Below are positions 12,801 through 22,600 of a stretch of DNA of 64,000 nucleotides, piece after piece (within the stretch, counting starts at the first letter, position 1; each line of letters starts with the position of its first letter). The stretch comes from Hydractinia symbiolongicarpus (lineage: Eukaryota > Cnidaria > Hydrozoa > Anthoathecata > Hydractiniidae): positions 6,136,001-6,200,000 of the forward strand of contig NC_079886.1 in the NCBI RefSeq assembly GCF_029227915.1. Reading direction: 5' to 3'. Under the pieces are notes generated by a model. The model searched no databases and had not been told where the DNA came from. It saw only the letters and a list, made by a program, of their open reading frames with translations. A program made the translations under genes and the position numbers.

Positions 12801-15800
12801 TTGTCTGATAATGTTTTGCTATTCTGTGTCGCTTTAGTGTCTGGTAATTTTTTAAAATCTTGTGCCAACTTAATATCAGAAGTCTCCTTGCCATCATGAA
12901 AAACCTTACTGTCTGACAGTTCTCTATCATCTTGTGATCTTATATTACCCAACCCTTCTTTGCTCTCCTTTAAAAAAGCTTTAATGGGGTTACTTAGACT
13001 ACTTTTTTCTTTTTCCTTTTCCTTTTCACGATTTTTATTCTTATTCAACAGTTTGGTTACGTACACATTTGTTTCTGGTTTCCATGCCACACCTGCTAAT
13101 TGCAGATTGGACCCAAACAGGAAAGGGACACCAGAAATTCTAAATTTAATGAAAAACAACAATGTTACTATATTCAAGTTAAATCACTTGAATCCTTACA
13201 CTGCATAAAACACCAACCTATAGCCACTTTTCTCTTCTGTAACCACTATCTCATCTGATCCAAAACTAGCCAATTCAGGAAAAGAATTTGAAAGCTGAAA
13301 TTCATCTTTAGAGAACCCAAGTGTCAATAACATCTCTTGCAAATTCAAATTTTGAATTGTGGCTTTGATGGTTTTATCCACTTTATTATTTTGATATACT
13401 TCTAAAGAAATGTCAAAGTCTTGGCCAGATTTCTTGTTTATTGATGACTTTGAAGTTACAGACCATTCTTTTTCTCCTTTTACAATACGAACGTCAAATT
13501 CTTTGAATTCCAAAGCACCAGCAAAGAAACTATAGTCTTTTTGCACAGACATCCTTAGATCTATAATAAAACAATGCATTTTCTTTTCTTTCAATCGTAA
13601 GAAGCTTGCAGTAAAAGACAACGCCAGAAATGTGTAACCCAGTAACAGAACAGACAACACTTAAGGCATTGATTTCAAACTAGTAGTCCACAAAAGGTTA
13701 GCATACAACAAAAAATAACAGTAAGACTGGTTCATTTGTGTAAGCATTGATAGCTACAGTATGATGTAAAATAATTTTATACATACCATAACCAGATGTT
13801 TTTGGATCGTAATAAAAATGTGAAATGTTGATTTTTGAAGTTGAGGAAAAAATTTCATCAGGAAGAATTACATCGGTCTTTTTATCTGATGAGATGCAGT
13901 TTAAAAAGTTTTCAATCTTTGGATCCAATCCATTTGTCATTTTATACAGATATTTCCCTTCTGCTTTCACTTGAAGTTCAATAGATATAAAGGCAGGTAT
14001 ACCTGGAACAACAAAAAGGTTTTTGATGAGAAACATTTTTTTAAACTTTGCTATATCTACTCTTTTAATAACATTTCATTTTAAACTTGTTTATTGTAAG
14101 GACACTTTTCAAAGATTTTTGTTTATCATTATCTCTGCCTAATAACAGATTAAAGCGATGGTAATAAAAGACAAAACTCACCTGGACTAGTGTCTTTGCA
14201 AATCACTTTAAAATCAGCCTTTGGTATTTCCATCCTAGCAGTCAATCCAATTGGTAATAGCATTGGCTCAGGAGCAGCCAGGGTAATGTCATCACCCTCA
14301 GATAAACTTAGTGCCCACTCTAGTGAACCTATTTTCCCCACAATTGGAAATGAAGATTTATATTTTCCACCATAAGTCATTGATGTGAAAACATCGTCCA
14401 TTGATTTTCCTACAAGCACACAAGTTTACAATATTCACAGGTAATTTGGTTGAACAGTGATTAACAAATTGCTGTATGTATGTAGATGCACACAGAAATT
14501 AATGAAATTTATATCCACCATACTGTACATGAAGAAAACATTTAAATTACATCGATATTTTGTTTCCTCTCACAATAATATCTCATTCAATGTATCTTAA
14601 TATTATACATTTCACATATTTAATCTTGTAAATGAACTTTTTTCTCCTTGGAATATAGGACGGTTGAACCCGTGGAATTATCGATGGGTAACCGACTAGT
14701 TTGTTATAATTTCTTGTCTGTAAGTCTTATGTGATTGGTAAAAGATTATTGGAATGTTTAATTTTGTCTTATTTATTTACCTTATTTTTATGATTGGACC
14801 AACCCAATGCTCAATCAAAAACACTGCATCATGCACAACAAAGGACAAATAGCTTCAAGAGACAGTATTATAAGGTATATGTATATTTGCATACGTTGCT
14901 GCCAAAAAATGAATAATGAATAAAAAATCATTCTGGGCTTTTATTGGACCTCTTATGACAAAATTAGCTATTAATGCAAAATATGTTGTTGTGGCATGGG
15001 AAACAGATTTCTAAACTTTTATATTAAGAGGAAATATAAACGTACCTTTTCCTATATTAAAAACCAAAGCAAGCTTTGGATTCTCTCCACGCTTTTTATT
15101 GATAACTACAAATAAGTTTTCACGTCCAAAGGCTAAATTTTCATCAACAGCATCTGCATTGGCAACAATCTGCATTACTCCTTCACTTGTCAGCTTTCCA
15201 ATGACTGTCGGATTCGAAAATGATATGCTTTTTATTTCATCAACTTTAAATATCTTTTTCTTTTTCAACAACTCAATATTTTCTACACTGGCTTTAAACG
15301 TTGAAGCTAATTCCTCAATTGTAACACTGCTTACATCAGTAATTTTTACATCAAATGCACTGCAATTGCAAAAAAATATTATAGTATTTAGCATTATATA
15401 TCAATCATATATAAAGTATGTTTAACTGTAGGTTACCATTTACCTCTTTCCCAATTTCTTTTCCAATTCGATTGGAACCTGATCACCATTGATTTCAATC
15501 ACACCAACCATAAGTAACTGTACTTTAGAAAATTCTTTCTCTCCTGTAAAACATAATAGTTTACTTAATAAAATGTGTCACAAAATACCTTCCTACATTA
15601 AGAATGGAAAAATTAGAATGAGTATAACAATTTTGCTGTTGGCAGAAATGGGATTTTTGGCATGAATTACATTTTTTAAATCAAACATTTTGCTAAATTC
15701 ATCATGAATTCAATTTCATTAGTGATGAAAAATAGTATCAGTTTTCTTGAAAATTGAGTCACGTTTTGAAAATGACGGGGGCTGTAAAACGAAGTATATA

Positions 15801-16944
15801 TCCAGTATGTCCATCAACCATTTTTCTTCATAAGCGTTGTTCTCTAAATTATCTTTTAATTTTCAAAGGAAAAACATTTTCTTGAAAGTGAAGGTTTGGA
15901 AAACTTTTTGTGTTCAGAAACAGAAAACAACATTGGTATTAATATAAAAAAGGATTTTCTAAAACAATGTATATAGGGCAAAATAAAAAGCATTTAAAAA
16001 TTTCCATTTTTGTTTACAAAGTTCATTTTTTGATGTAATAGATACATATCGATAGTGTCGTTTTAATGAAATCACAAATCATATTGAAGCTAAATGTGCT
16101 GTGCCTTTTCGTATTACGTACTACTTTTTTATGTATATTATCAATTTATTTTATATGTGTGATATGTGTAAATATGCCTCATGGTCAACATATCAAAGTT
16201 ACAGTCACCTGCTAGCTTTGCTGGTTTTAATTTTGTTGATCTACATACAAACTTTGAGTATAATGCGGAAAGCCTAATGCAACTATGATGTCATAACCAT
16301 TGAAGTTTTAAATTGCTTTTATTCGACATAAGAGTGAAAATAGATAAAATAGATAAAAAAACAGCTTTTTACTATCGTCTCACCATACTTTATTTTAAAA
16401 AAAAAAAAAAAAAATTTTACCCTTGTTCCCGTTTAATTTTTACCTTTTCTCCTAATGTGGTGTCTTTTTTACATTTCTTACAGCAGGCCATTTTGTTACG
16501 ACTAGAGGCTGTAGTTTCTGTTTACATCATTAAAAACACTTATAGGCTATATGGGTACAAATCTTTTTAGAACAATTTTGCATGATAATAATAAATAATA
16601 AATAACAAATAGCAATCTTGTCATTTTTTCTACATAAAAATTCTCTGCTTAAGATATGCAAAAGATACAATACAAATATTAAAATTAAAGGTATATTTTA
16701 GAAAATTCTGACTCACCTTGCTGAAATTCTAAGTTTTTTATTTTGATATCAGATACAGCAACATTTCCATCAGCAAAATGAATGGTATTGAGGGCTGATC
16801 CACTAAATTTGAATGTCTTCCTGGAGTAACTAAGTTGTTTGAAGTTCAAATTTTCTTCATCCAGTATACCTTTTGTCAGCTTTTTGAGATTCAAGCCAAT
16901 AGATGATGGAATTGAACGCCTGGCTGCTGAACTTTCGGATTTTT
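1..16944 (-). CDS. Very large modular, probably secreted protein of unknown function; 25 exons, both ends missing
   Basis: I do not recognise this gene. Twenty-five exons with GT..AG borders join in one frame for 5,479 nt (about 1,826 codons), mostly at phase 1, which is typical of modular extracellular animal proteins. Order of the product: several beta-rich modules; a long polar insert; more beta modules; a coiled coil; an eight-cysteine Trp-rich module; then mixed helical and beta segments still open at base 1. Cysteines cluster in a few places, there is no internal hydrophobic helix long enough for a membrane span, and dibasic sites recur, so an extracellular, proteolytically processed product is likely (inference). 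The first visible exon starts at phase 1, so a start exon lies upstream; none was convincingly found in 16945-19610. Exons follow in the next five entries. Confidence 0.85.
367..560. repeat. Compound tetranucleotide microsatellite (CAGG)n-(ACAG)n-(ACAA)n
   Basis: Three adjacent pure blocks: CAGG from 367 to about 417, GACA/ACAG from about 420 to 503, and AAAC/ACAA from about 504 to 560. Each unit differs from the next by one base. It sits in an intron of the unknown gene, between its exons at 902 and 121. Confidence 0.98.
2315..2612 (-). mobile_element. tRNA-derived SINE, family A, minus orientation
   Basis: Read on the minus strand it begins with a box A-like GTAGCCTTGTGGTAGAGC and a box B-like GGGTTTAAACC, then the body with CATGCCAGAGACT, TCCTTTCTGC, TAGCTCAAATGGAAGCTTT, GGACCCC and TACCCTGGGTAAATAATT. 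It ends in an AATAATAAT tail. The same body is found at 9647-9915 in the other orientation. It lies in an intron of the unknown gene. Confidence 0.85.
3040..3140 (+). repeat. Interspersed repeat, plus copy of an inverted pair
   Basis: CAGCTGTAGCTGTCGAAACG, AAATAAACTCTCTTGTTCAT and GACATGATAATATT reappear in reverse complement at 8490-8570. The segment sits just upstream (on the minus strand) of unknown-gene exon 21. The parent element is not identified. Confidence 0.7.
4326..4447. repeat. Small inverted-repeat element (weak)
   Basis: GTGACAGGCAAT at 4326 and its complement ATGCCTGTCAC ending near 4445 bracket about 120 bp of AT-rich sequence in the intron between exons 19 and 20 of the unknown gene. 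Short arms only, so chance is possible. Confidence 0.35.
4998..6816 (-). CDS. Unknown gene, exons 16-19: beta module, coiled coil and eight-Cys Trp-rich module
   Basis: Exons: 6816-6646, 6296-6182, 5537-5397, 5176-4998. Exon 16 is a beta module (VSLSGYLHTVG, LSFKAKFFGQILK). Exons 17-18 form a charged amphipathic helix (LKERIEKMKDSKQELKKT) that leads into two Cys. Exon 19 adds six Cys in a compact module with the pattern C-x8-C-x9-C-x5-C-x9-C-x4-C and many Trp (FFGW, IWGNW, PGWDNCKW). Eight Cys in about 55 residues fit four disulfides. A charged helix follows the last Cys. I know of no named domain with this pattern; function is unknown. Confidence 0.82.
6962..7190 (+). mobile_element. tRNA-derived SINE, family B
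   Basis: The head reads GGCTTAGTGGTTAAAC (box A) and TAGTTCAAACCCC (box B), spaced as in a tRNA gene. The body (GATTCGTCTTATGATGGC, CGACGGCTAGTTGGGGAGAC) is unlike the family A body, so this is a second family with a similar tRNA head. Intronic in the unknown gene. Confidence 0.7.
7216..11868 (-). CDS. Unknown gene, exons 8-15: second set of beta-rich modules
   Basis: Exons: 11868-11804, 11718-11583, 11063-10974, 10639-10532, 10398-10207, 9314-9147, 8361-8110, 7454-7216. Exon 9 has another basic site (KSHRRSVI). Exon 11 carries three cysteines (ISCSM, ENC, ELC), an isolated disulfide candidate. Exons 12-15 are strongly beta: LYELSSGKLQITSLPSSTA, then FNGFDFQKLADAFDYESAKA with ATFPNGARLTFTTNEEG, which repeats the helix-then-strand pattern of the N-terminal modules. 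Exon 15 has two Cys. All donors match GTRAG-like sites and all acceptors have pyrimidine tracts. Confidence 0.83.
8490..8570 (-). repeat. Interspersed repeat, minus copy of an inverted pair
   Basis: ATGTCATGAACAAGCGAGTT, TACGTTTCGACAGCCACAGC and TGTATCGACGGGCAACGACT are the reverse complement of the family at 3040-3140. It is intronic in the unknown gene. Confidence 0.7.
9647..9915 (+). mobile_element. tRNA-derived SINE, family A, plus orientation
   Basis: The head has box A-like GCTATGGTTGAGTGTGTGC and box B-like AGGTTCAAACCCC. The body shares GATTCATGCCAGAGACTA, GCTCAAATGGGAGCTTTAAA, CTAGGACCCC and CTACCCTGGGTAAATAATTT with the inverted copy at 2315-2612. It ends in AATAATAAT. Intronic in the unknown gene. 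Confidence 0.87.
11962..13139 (-). CDS. Unknown gene, exon 7: long Ser/Asp/Lys-rich insert with short repeats and dibasic sites
   Basis: This 1,178-nt exon is by far the longest of the gene. It opens with the end of a beta module (VPFLFGSNLQLAGVAW), then gives about 330 residues of low-complexity polar sequence. A KNKNREKEKEKEKSS stretch is followed by four imperfect 12-14 residue repeats with the pattern (L/T)(S/P)D.K and a following F or N-K/Q. Acidic stretches (YDYIEDTSS) and Ser/Asp-rich sequence follow. Near the end come basic sites EKRSH and ERGRRNAK, which fit furin or prohormone-convertase cleavage. The exon closes with a helical segment (VNQRLSDVLENIYG). It is probably disordered and may separate two halves of the mature protein. 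Confidence 0.85.
13218..16944 (-). CDS. Unknown gene, exons 1-6: N-terminal beta-rich modules
   Basis: Exons: 16944-16717, 15543-15444, 15359-15046, 14409-14182, 14002-13787, 13560-13218. The visible N-terminus is polar with an RR site (SSAARRSIPSS). The modules alternate amphipathic beta strands with short helices: exon 3 has VTIEELASTFKASVENIELL followed by a short strand pair, and exon 6 has NLNLQEMLLTLGFSKDEF followed by GYRISGVPFLFG across the next junction. The shared pattern (short helix with L..L...F, then a G/S-F-loop and paired strands) suggests divergent copies of one fold. No known catalytic motif is visible. Exons 4 and 5 contain one or two Cys each. Confidence 0.82.
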
Positions 16945-19610
16945 CTGTATATATAAAGAGGAGAGAATATAAGAGGAATTTAGTAAAAATAGATCTAACA
17001 AACAACAGATTCAATAAAAGAAAGAATTTAAAAAAGAAAATTTTTAGACAATTCACCAATTTTATCAAGTTTGAGATTGATCTCATTCAGTCAAAAGTTA
17101 AAAGCACGTTAGTTATAGTAAACATTGAATACAAAACTTTAGAGTATGTTGCAGAGAAGGTTTAGGATCTAAAAGAAAACTTTAATTCAGGCTGTGATAC
17201 ATAAGGTGCTATATTTTGCAGTTTCTACTTTATACCTTTTTAATTATCCATTCTTGTGATGACGAAATTAGTATTTATTCTCAAAGAATAATCTGCAATT
17301 TGATGGGATTTGACGGGAACGTTAGGTGAAGTGAGCTTCTTGTTAGTTTATTTCTTTCACAAAGAATTTGGTGCATATTATGACCAGGAAAAGGGGCAAC
17401 CAAATAGGGTTAAATGAATATGGTATATATAAATCAGAAGGTATCACTCTAATATTAGTTGAAAGCCTGCACAATGTGCAAAACTAGCATTCATTCTGGG
17501 CCACTCAAACATTAGAACGAAAAGAAATTACTATTGGAAACTTAAACACAGAAACTCTCTGTTAGAGCCTCCTGGTCCATTTCTAAAATGTATGTGGTAA
17601 TTAAATTTTTTTTAAAAAAGGTAAACAGGTATATAATGGAAGGTGTATAATCAAGTGACGAAGAAGGATGTATGTTTTTTACCAATTTTATTTTGTTCAT
17701 ATACATAGGTTATATGGAGCAAGATGATTCTATGAAATTTTTTGTATTATTCAGGGGAAGTGATGGTTGACAAACTGAAATATACAATGTCAAAAAAAAA
17801 AAAATTAAAATGACTAAGGCACAGTTGAGGTATGGTTGCTATCTTTAACCAAACTTTAGGCATATATAAGATTGGCTGCTAGATTACGAAAAACAAACTT
17901 TGGTATAGCTACAAAAAAATCATTTTAAAGTGTTTTTTTCAACCTGCTAAAATGTGTTAACTCCTACTGCAGGGTGTAAAATTTTCAAATAATTGATTAC
18001 TTGTGTATAATAAAGGGTAAAGTTTGCCTTTAACTTCAGAATAAGAAACATGTGAACAAAAGTTCAAAATGTGTGAACATAGAAAGCAATATATCAAAAG
18101 AAATGATATTTTTTTCTCGGTTTCTCCAACTTCTTTGATTTATTTTGATAATTTTTAATTCATAAATTTTAACAAAATACTTTAGAATAAGATATTAGAA
18201 TAAAAAAGGGGTTAATACAACCAATCCGTAACATTGATTACTCTTCATAAAACAATCATCCAATGTGGTTACATCTTTTGTGTCTAGTAACTCACAGAAG
18301 ACAAAATTTTCTAATTTTGCTGGGGCAATTTAGCTAACACCTGCAATCAAACAAGATCGCATTACATCCACATAAAAAACACATCGTGGTCGCAGCGCTA
18401 ATTAATCTATCAGTTCTTTTTCTCATTTTTAGCATTCTTTTCCCCACAAACTAAGTTTGTTTTTATCTAGCATAATTTTAAAAATGGCGTATGTACTGCA
18501 AATGGGATTAGTCATACAATAGCTGTAAATCAATCATCAAAACAGCGGCAACATATTTCAGTGTTTGAACCTTTTAAAATATGATAACCAAGGTTGTTTT
18601 TACATGGGTTTAGGAACGTTTGCTTCTTTAATTGTGTTTTGTTAACCCTGTAATAATATGCCAGGGTAAAATCCAAATTGAAATAAAATCCCTGGAAAAG
18701 CACAAAAATGCCTTAAGAAACTAAGTAAGTAAAAAAAATATTTGCCAGTTAACTAGCGAAGACATACGAGCAGCTAATAATTTTTAAAAATAGATAAGGC
18801 AGGAGACCATCCTATAGTCGTTGGCTACAGGCCAGAATACACGGTAAGTTTAAACAGACCGTTTAAATGTAAGATAAAAAAACTTAATGTGTAAACAGGA
18901 AAGATGTATATACAACTTTTTTTGGTTTTATAAGTTTTTTTAAAAGTTGCACATGTTCAACTTTTGCTAAGTTTTTTCTATTGAAATTAACAGAATGATT
19001 AATGAGCTATTGTTTAAACAACAGATTGAGCATATTTTTTAGGTTTCTAATTACAACCAATGGTAGCCAACTTTTTTTCTTCTACGATTATCCCTTCTGC
19101 TGCTATAGCAATAACCGCATATATACGTGTTTTTTATAAGGTATTTATTGTAAAAAAAAAATTTTTTAGAAAGCTTATATATACGTTTTAACTTAATGTG
19201 TAGACAGGTGTTTTACCTGCAACTAAACTTTTTTTTACAACTAAACGGTCCGTTTAAACTTATTGTGTATTTCAGCCTTAACATAAGAGAATGGCCACAA
19301 ACAAGAAACCCCATTCTTTAGGGTATTTCTCATCCGGGGTCTGTCCACGCCCTTGTGGAGAAACCCTTTCTAAAGTGTTAATTTTTGATACATGTGGAAA
19401 AAATGATCGATAAAAAAATAAAAATGTCACGGAAAATTTCCACCCACCCATTTAGCGTCATTTTAAAGCTAACTTTAAAAAAATAATGCGTGTAGCTATA
19501 CCCTTATATCGCAAACACCTAGCTAAAGAAATTCATGCAATTCTAATAAACATATATATAAATTAAAACACATTTAGCTAGCTAGCTAATACACAAAATG
19601 TTAAAGAATA
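16945..19610. other. Spacer between INTS1 and the unknown gene
   Basis: This AT-rich stretch must hold the INTS1 3' UTR (minus strand, from 19610 down) and, most likely, the promoter and missing first exon of the unknown gene. I found no ATG-led exon with a signal-peptide-like hydrophobic core and a phase-1 donor here that I would defend. A minus-strand AATAAA lies at about 19143-19148, some 460 bases past the INTS1 stop, and could be its poly(A) signal. No other structure is visible. Confidence 0.5.
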
Positions 19611-22600
19611 TTAAGAACAGTATTTAAACCCACCTTCGTCATCTGCTTCATTAATAAATTGTGCAAATGAAGCACCTTCATCGCATTCAGCAATGAGATG
19701 GATTGTTTCTGCCACATTTCTAGTTACCAGAGGGCATCCTTCAAGTTTACTGCTAGCATAAAGATCTGCTAAAAGTATATCTAAAATAAAATAAATTTAT
19801 TATAATAAAAGTAACGAAAAAAAATAGATCAGCTAGTAACCGTCAAGAACACACGTGCTATAAACCGCCACCATATTTGTTTACAACTTTATAATAAAAC
19901 CGGGAACAATATTTCACCCGCACAAAACTCCGCCCCAAAACCTTAATAATCCATGCAGCAACCTTGATCCCGGGGCTTTTTTTTCTCTTTTCGATATAGG
20001 AACAAAAGCCCTAGGATCGAGGTTTACCATGGAGGTAAAAATAAAGAAGAACATTTGTAAACCTCTTGAAGATGCGAATAATATCTGTCATGGCATGTCT
20101 GATTGAGACTTTGTTATTGTAGTACCTAAGTTAATTAAGCCCGCCCTCACCCGACCCTCCATCTCTCATCTCAAGAAATCCTTTTTCGTAATACGCAACC
20201 TTTAGATTAATCTCTTTACGAGGGATCTTCTTTCACTTTTTAACTTCTTCTCAGGGACGAGGTTGACTTTTTAAAATAAGCTCATGGAGAACAGCCTGAC
20301 CTGCTTGCCCCCTACCTCCTCCGTTTTTATTTCCGGCGAGTTCTGGCCACCACTTTTTACATAAAATCTCCGACAAAGTTATTATTCCATTATTGTTAAT
20401 TCCAGAAACAGACACAAATATAAAAACATGTCATTTAAGTGACCCTGAGAACGAGATTGGTTTTTGACTATTTTCTTCCCTGTATATATTTTTTTAACTT
20501 ACTCTGTGTTATACTTCGTCTCGTAAAAGTATATTCCATTGTACCTCCTGTTCAAAGCAAAAGCAAATCTGTCTCGACCAAAAAGAAGAATATAGTAAGG
20601 CTAATATCTTTGAATAGCGCTAATTTCTACCTCAAATCACCCCCACTACCCAACTTCGTTCCCAAAGCAAAAAAGGCTCTCTGGGGACAAGGTTTAGTCC
20701 TGCGAAATAAGCCCGGAGGACTTGCCAATCAAATTAAGTAAAAATGTCAGATTGTTTTTTCCAAAACTCGCAAGCTCTCTGGCAGGGATTAAATTTAACT
20801 CAGCAGACTTTTCAAATAACTTTTTTTTAAGAAACTGTTGAATAAAACAAACAAAAAAGTCGGACGAACCTTTTCGGAATAATAAGTTATGCTGAATAAA
20901 ATCAGAATAGACGGTTACACCACCAAACAGGATAATAAAAAGGTAGAAAACTGACATTTCTTTAAATCTTACAACCACATGTTTTTCTTGCTTAGCAATT
21001 CTCTCAAAACATGGTTAATGAAGTGCATAAGGACATGCTGTGATTTCGCTTTTACTGCAAAATAATTTTATACATAACATAAGCCTTGCTACTCACTTTA
21101 GAATGCTAATAGGTAGGTTGCGCCTCTTCCTAGGTTGTATTATATTACGTCTATAATAGTATAATTGAGTAGCTTTCTCAAGTTTTGTAATGTGTATATG
21201 GTCAACTTATTCTAGTCCCCAGAGCTCTTTGAGATTAAAACCTAGGTTTATCTCAAAGAACTCTGGGGTCGAGAATGTGGTGAACTGCGAAATTAATTCC
21301 ATATTTCCTTTTCACTTTTTTGGCAACCATCTTGTATAGTCTTATAGCAAAGTGTAAAGAGGGTAAAATGTGTTACCATCAATGGTTATCGCTAAATTCT
21401 GTCTTTAAGCACGGACGCTTTAAAATAGTTAATAAAAACCTCTAGCCAACTCACATTGGCGGCGTTCGGTTTGTTTCAACGAATTTCCATTGAAAATATA
21501 TACCAGTTGTATATACTAGCTGACAGATATACTAGTTGTTAGACCTTGGAAAAATCCACGGGTTCTCCCATCGTTTATATTGCGGTCATCTCGCACGCCG
21601 TACATATTCCAGGCATTGCTATTTCTAACACTCTGAGCGCAAAATAGCGATGTAGCTATTATTTTGAACAAAATACGGCTAATTATTATATAATAGCAAT
21701 TCGTGCAAAACGAAACCATTAGCAGAAATTGGTAGCTGTTTTGATATTTGAGTTGTGCAAGAAAACCTCGAAATTATGCGTGTCTATTGACTATGAGGCC
21801 GCCAAGTTATTTCTATAAGAAGTACATATAGGAAAATATAAAAAAATAGATGGGAACGTACTTGTGACTGGACGCATATTTTGGTGGAAAAAATAAGTCA
21901 GAATTCAAACATCAATTGTCCTCCATTTTTATTTTACAACGCCTAGCAACTAAATACATCAAATTAGGAATAGTCAATGTTCATATTGCGCATAACATTT
22001 TGTATATGTGACGTCATTTCAGTGTTTGTCGAGTGTATAGCAATACGGTACATTCTTTTCAGCAGAACGTCGCATTTTTCTACAAAAAGAACACACATCT
22101 ATAATTAGAATGTAAATCAAGAAGAGTGAGCACTATTAAGGATTCACAGGACTTATTGCTAGCAAACATTCAATTTCTTTCTTTGTTTAGAGCATTTATC
22201 AACTTGTACAGAAATGAGTATAAAAACCAGGTTCACAACAATTATCCAAGTAAATATTCCCTGGCTTTTCCTGACCAGACAGATTGAAAACTACATCCTT
22301 CTCCTTGACTAGTAGGCTTCAAAAGATACTAGGAGACATCATGGAACAAGTGTTTGATACTTCCATGCTAGATCAAAATTAGAAGAAACATCCGGACTAA
22401 ACATAAACTTAATCATGACAAATTTATCACTGATCAATAATAACACACAACTTTTAAAAAAATCTTGACAGTAAAAACTCAATTTCTAACTTCCTCTTAC
22501 AACGCAACGAAAAAAATAAATATTTTCGTGACATTCTCTGACTCTCTAGCTACTTGGTCACATGGTTTTCCCTGACTTTCCAGTCGCTATAAACCCCTTA

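Larger units (their letters stand above)
122..15445. other. Introns of the unknown gene
   Basis: The introns between the listed exons range from under 80 bases (13140-13217) to about 1.2 kb (3824-4997, 15544-16716). Beyond the SINEs, the microsatellite and the inverted repeats listed, they are plain AT-rich sequence with no supported RNA gene or nested ORF. Confidence 0.6.

Noticed and set aside
13196-13660. Separate short gene starting with a Met upstream of the beta module at 13560
   Set aside because: The extra N-terminal residues are intron; the acceptor at 13561 is in phase with the previous exon.
16945-17086. Hydrophobic N-terminal extension of the unknown gene's first exon (FFFKFFLLLNLLFV)
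   Set aside because: It is T-rich sequence ending in a strong acceptor (TATATATACAG at 16945); it looks like a pyrimidine tract, not a signal peptide.
19634-19780. Exon DILLADLYASSKLEG as the second exon of the unknown gene
   Set aside because: It has a usable donor at 19633, but its phase and its similarity to the INTS1 C-terminus (VAETIHLIAE region) place it as the last INTS1 exon, with a stop at 19611.
20870-20957. Signal-peptide-like start MSVFYLFIILFGG as a called exon
   Set aside because: It would have to skip over the INTS1 last exon, and its donor GTTCGT is weak. Kept only as a hypothesis in the findings.
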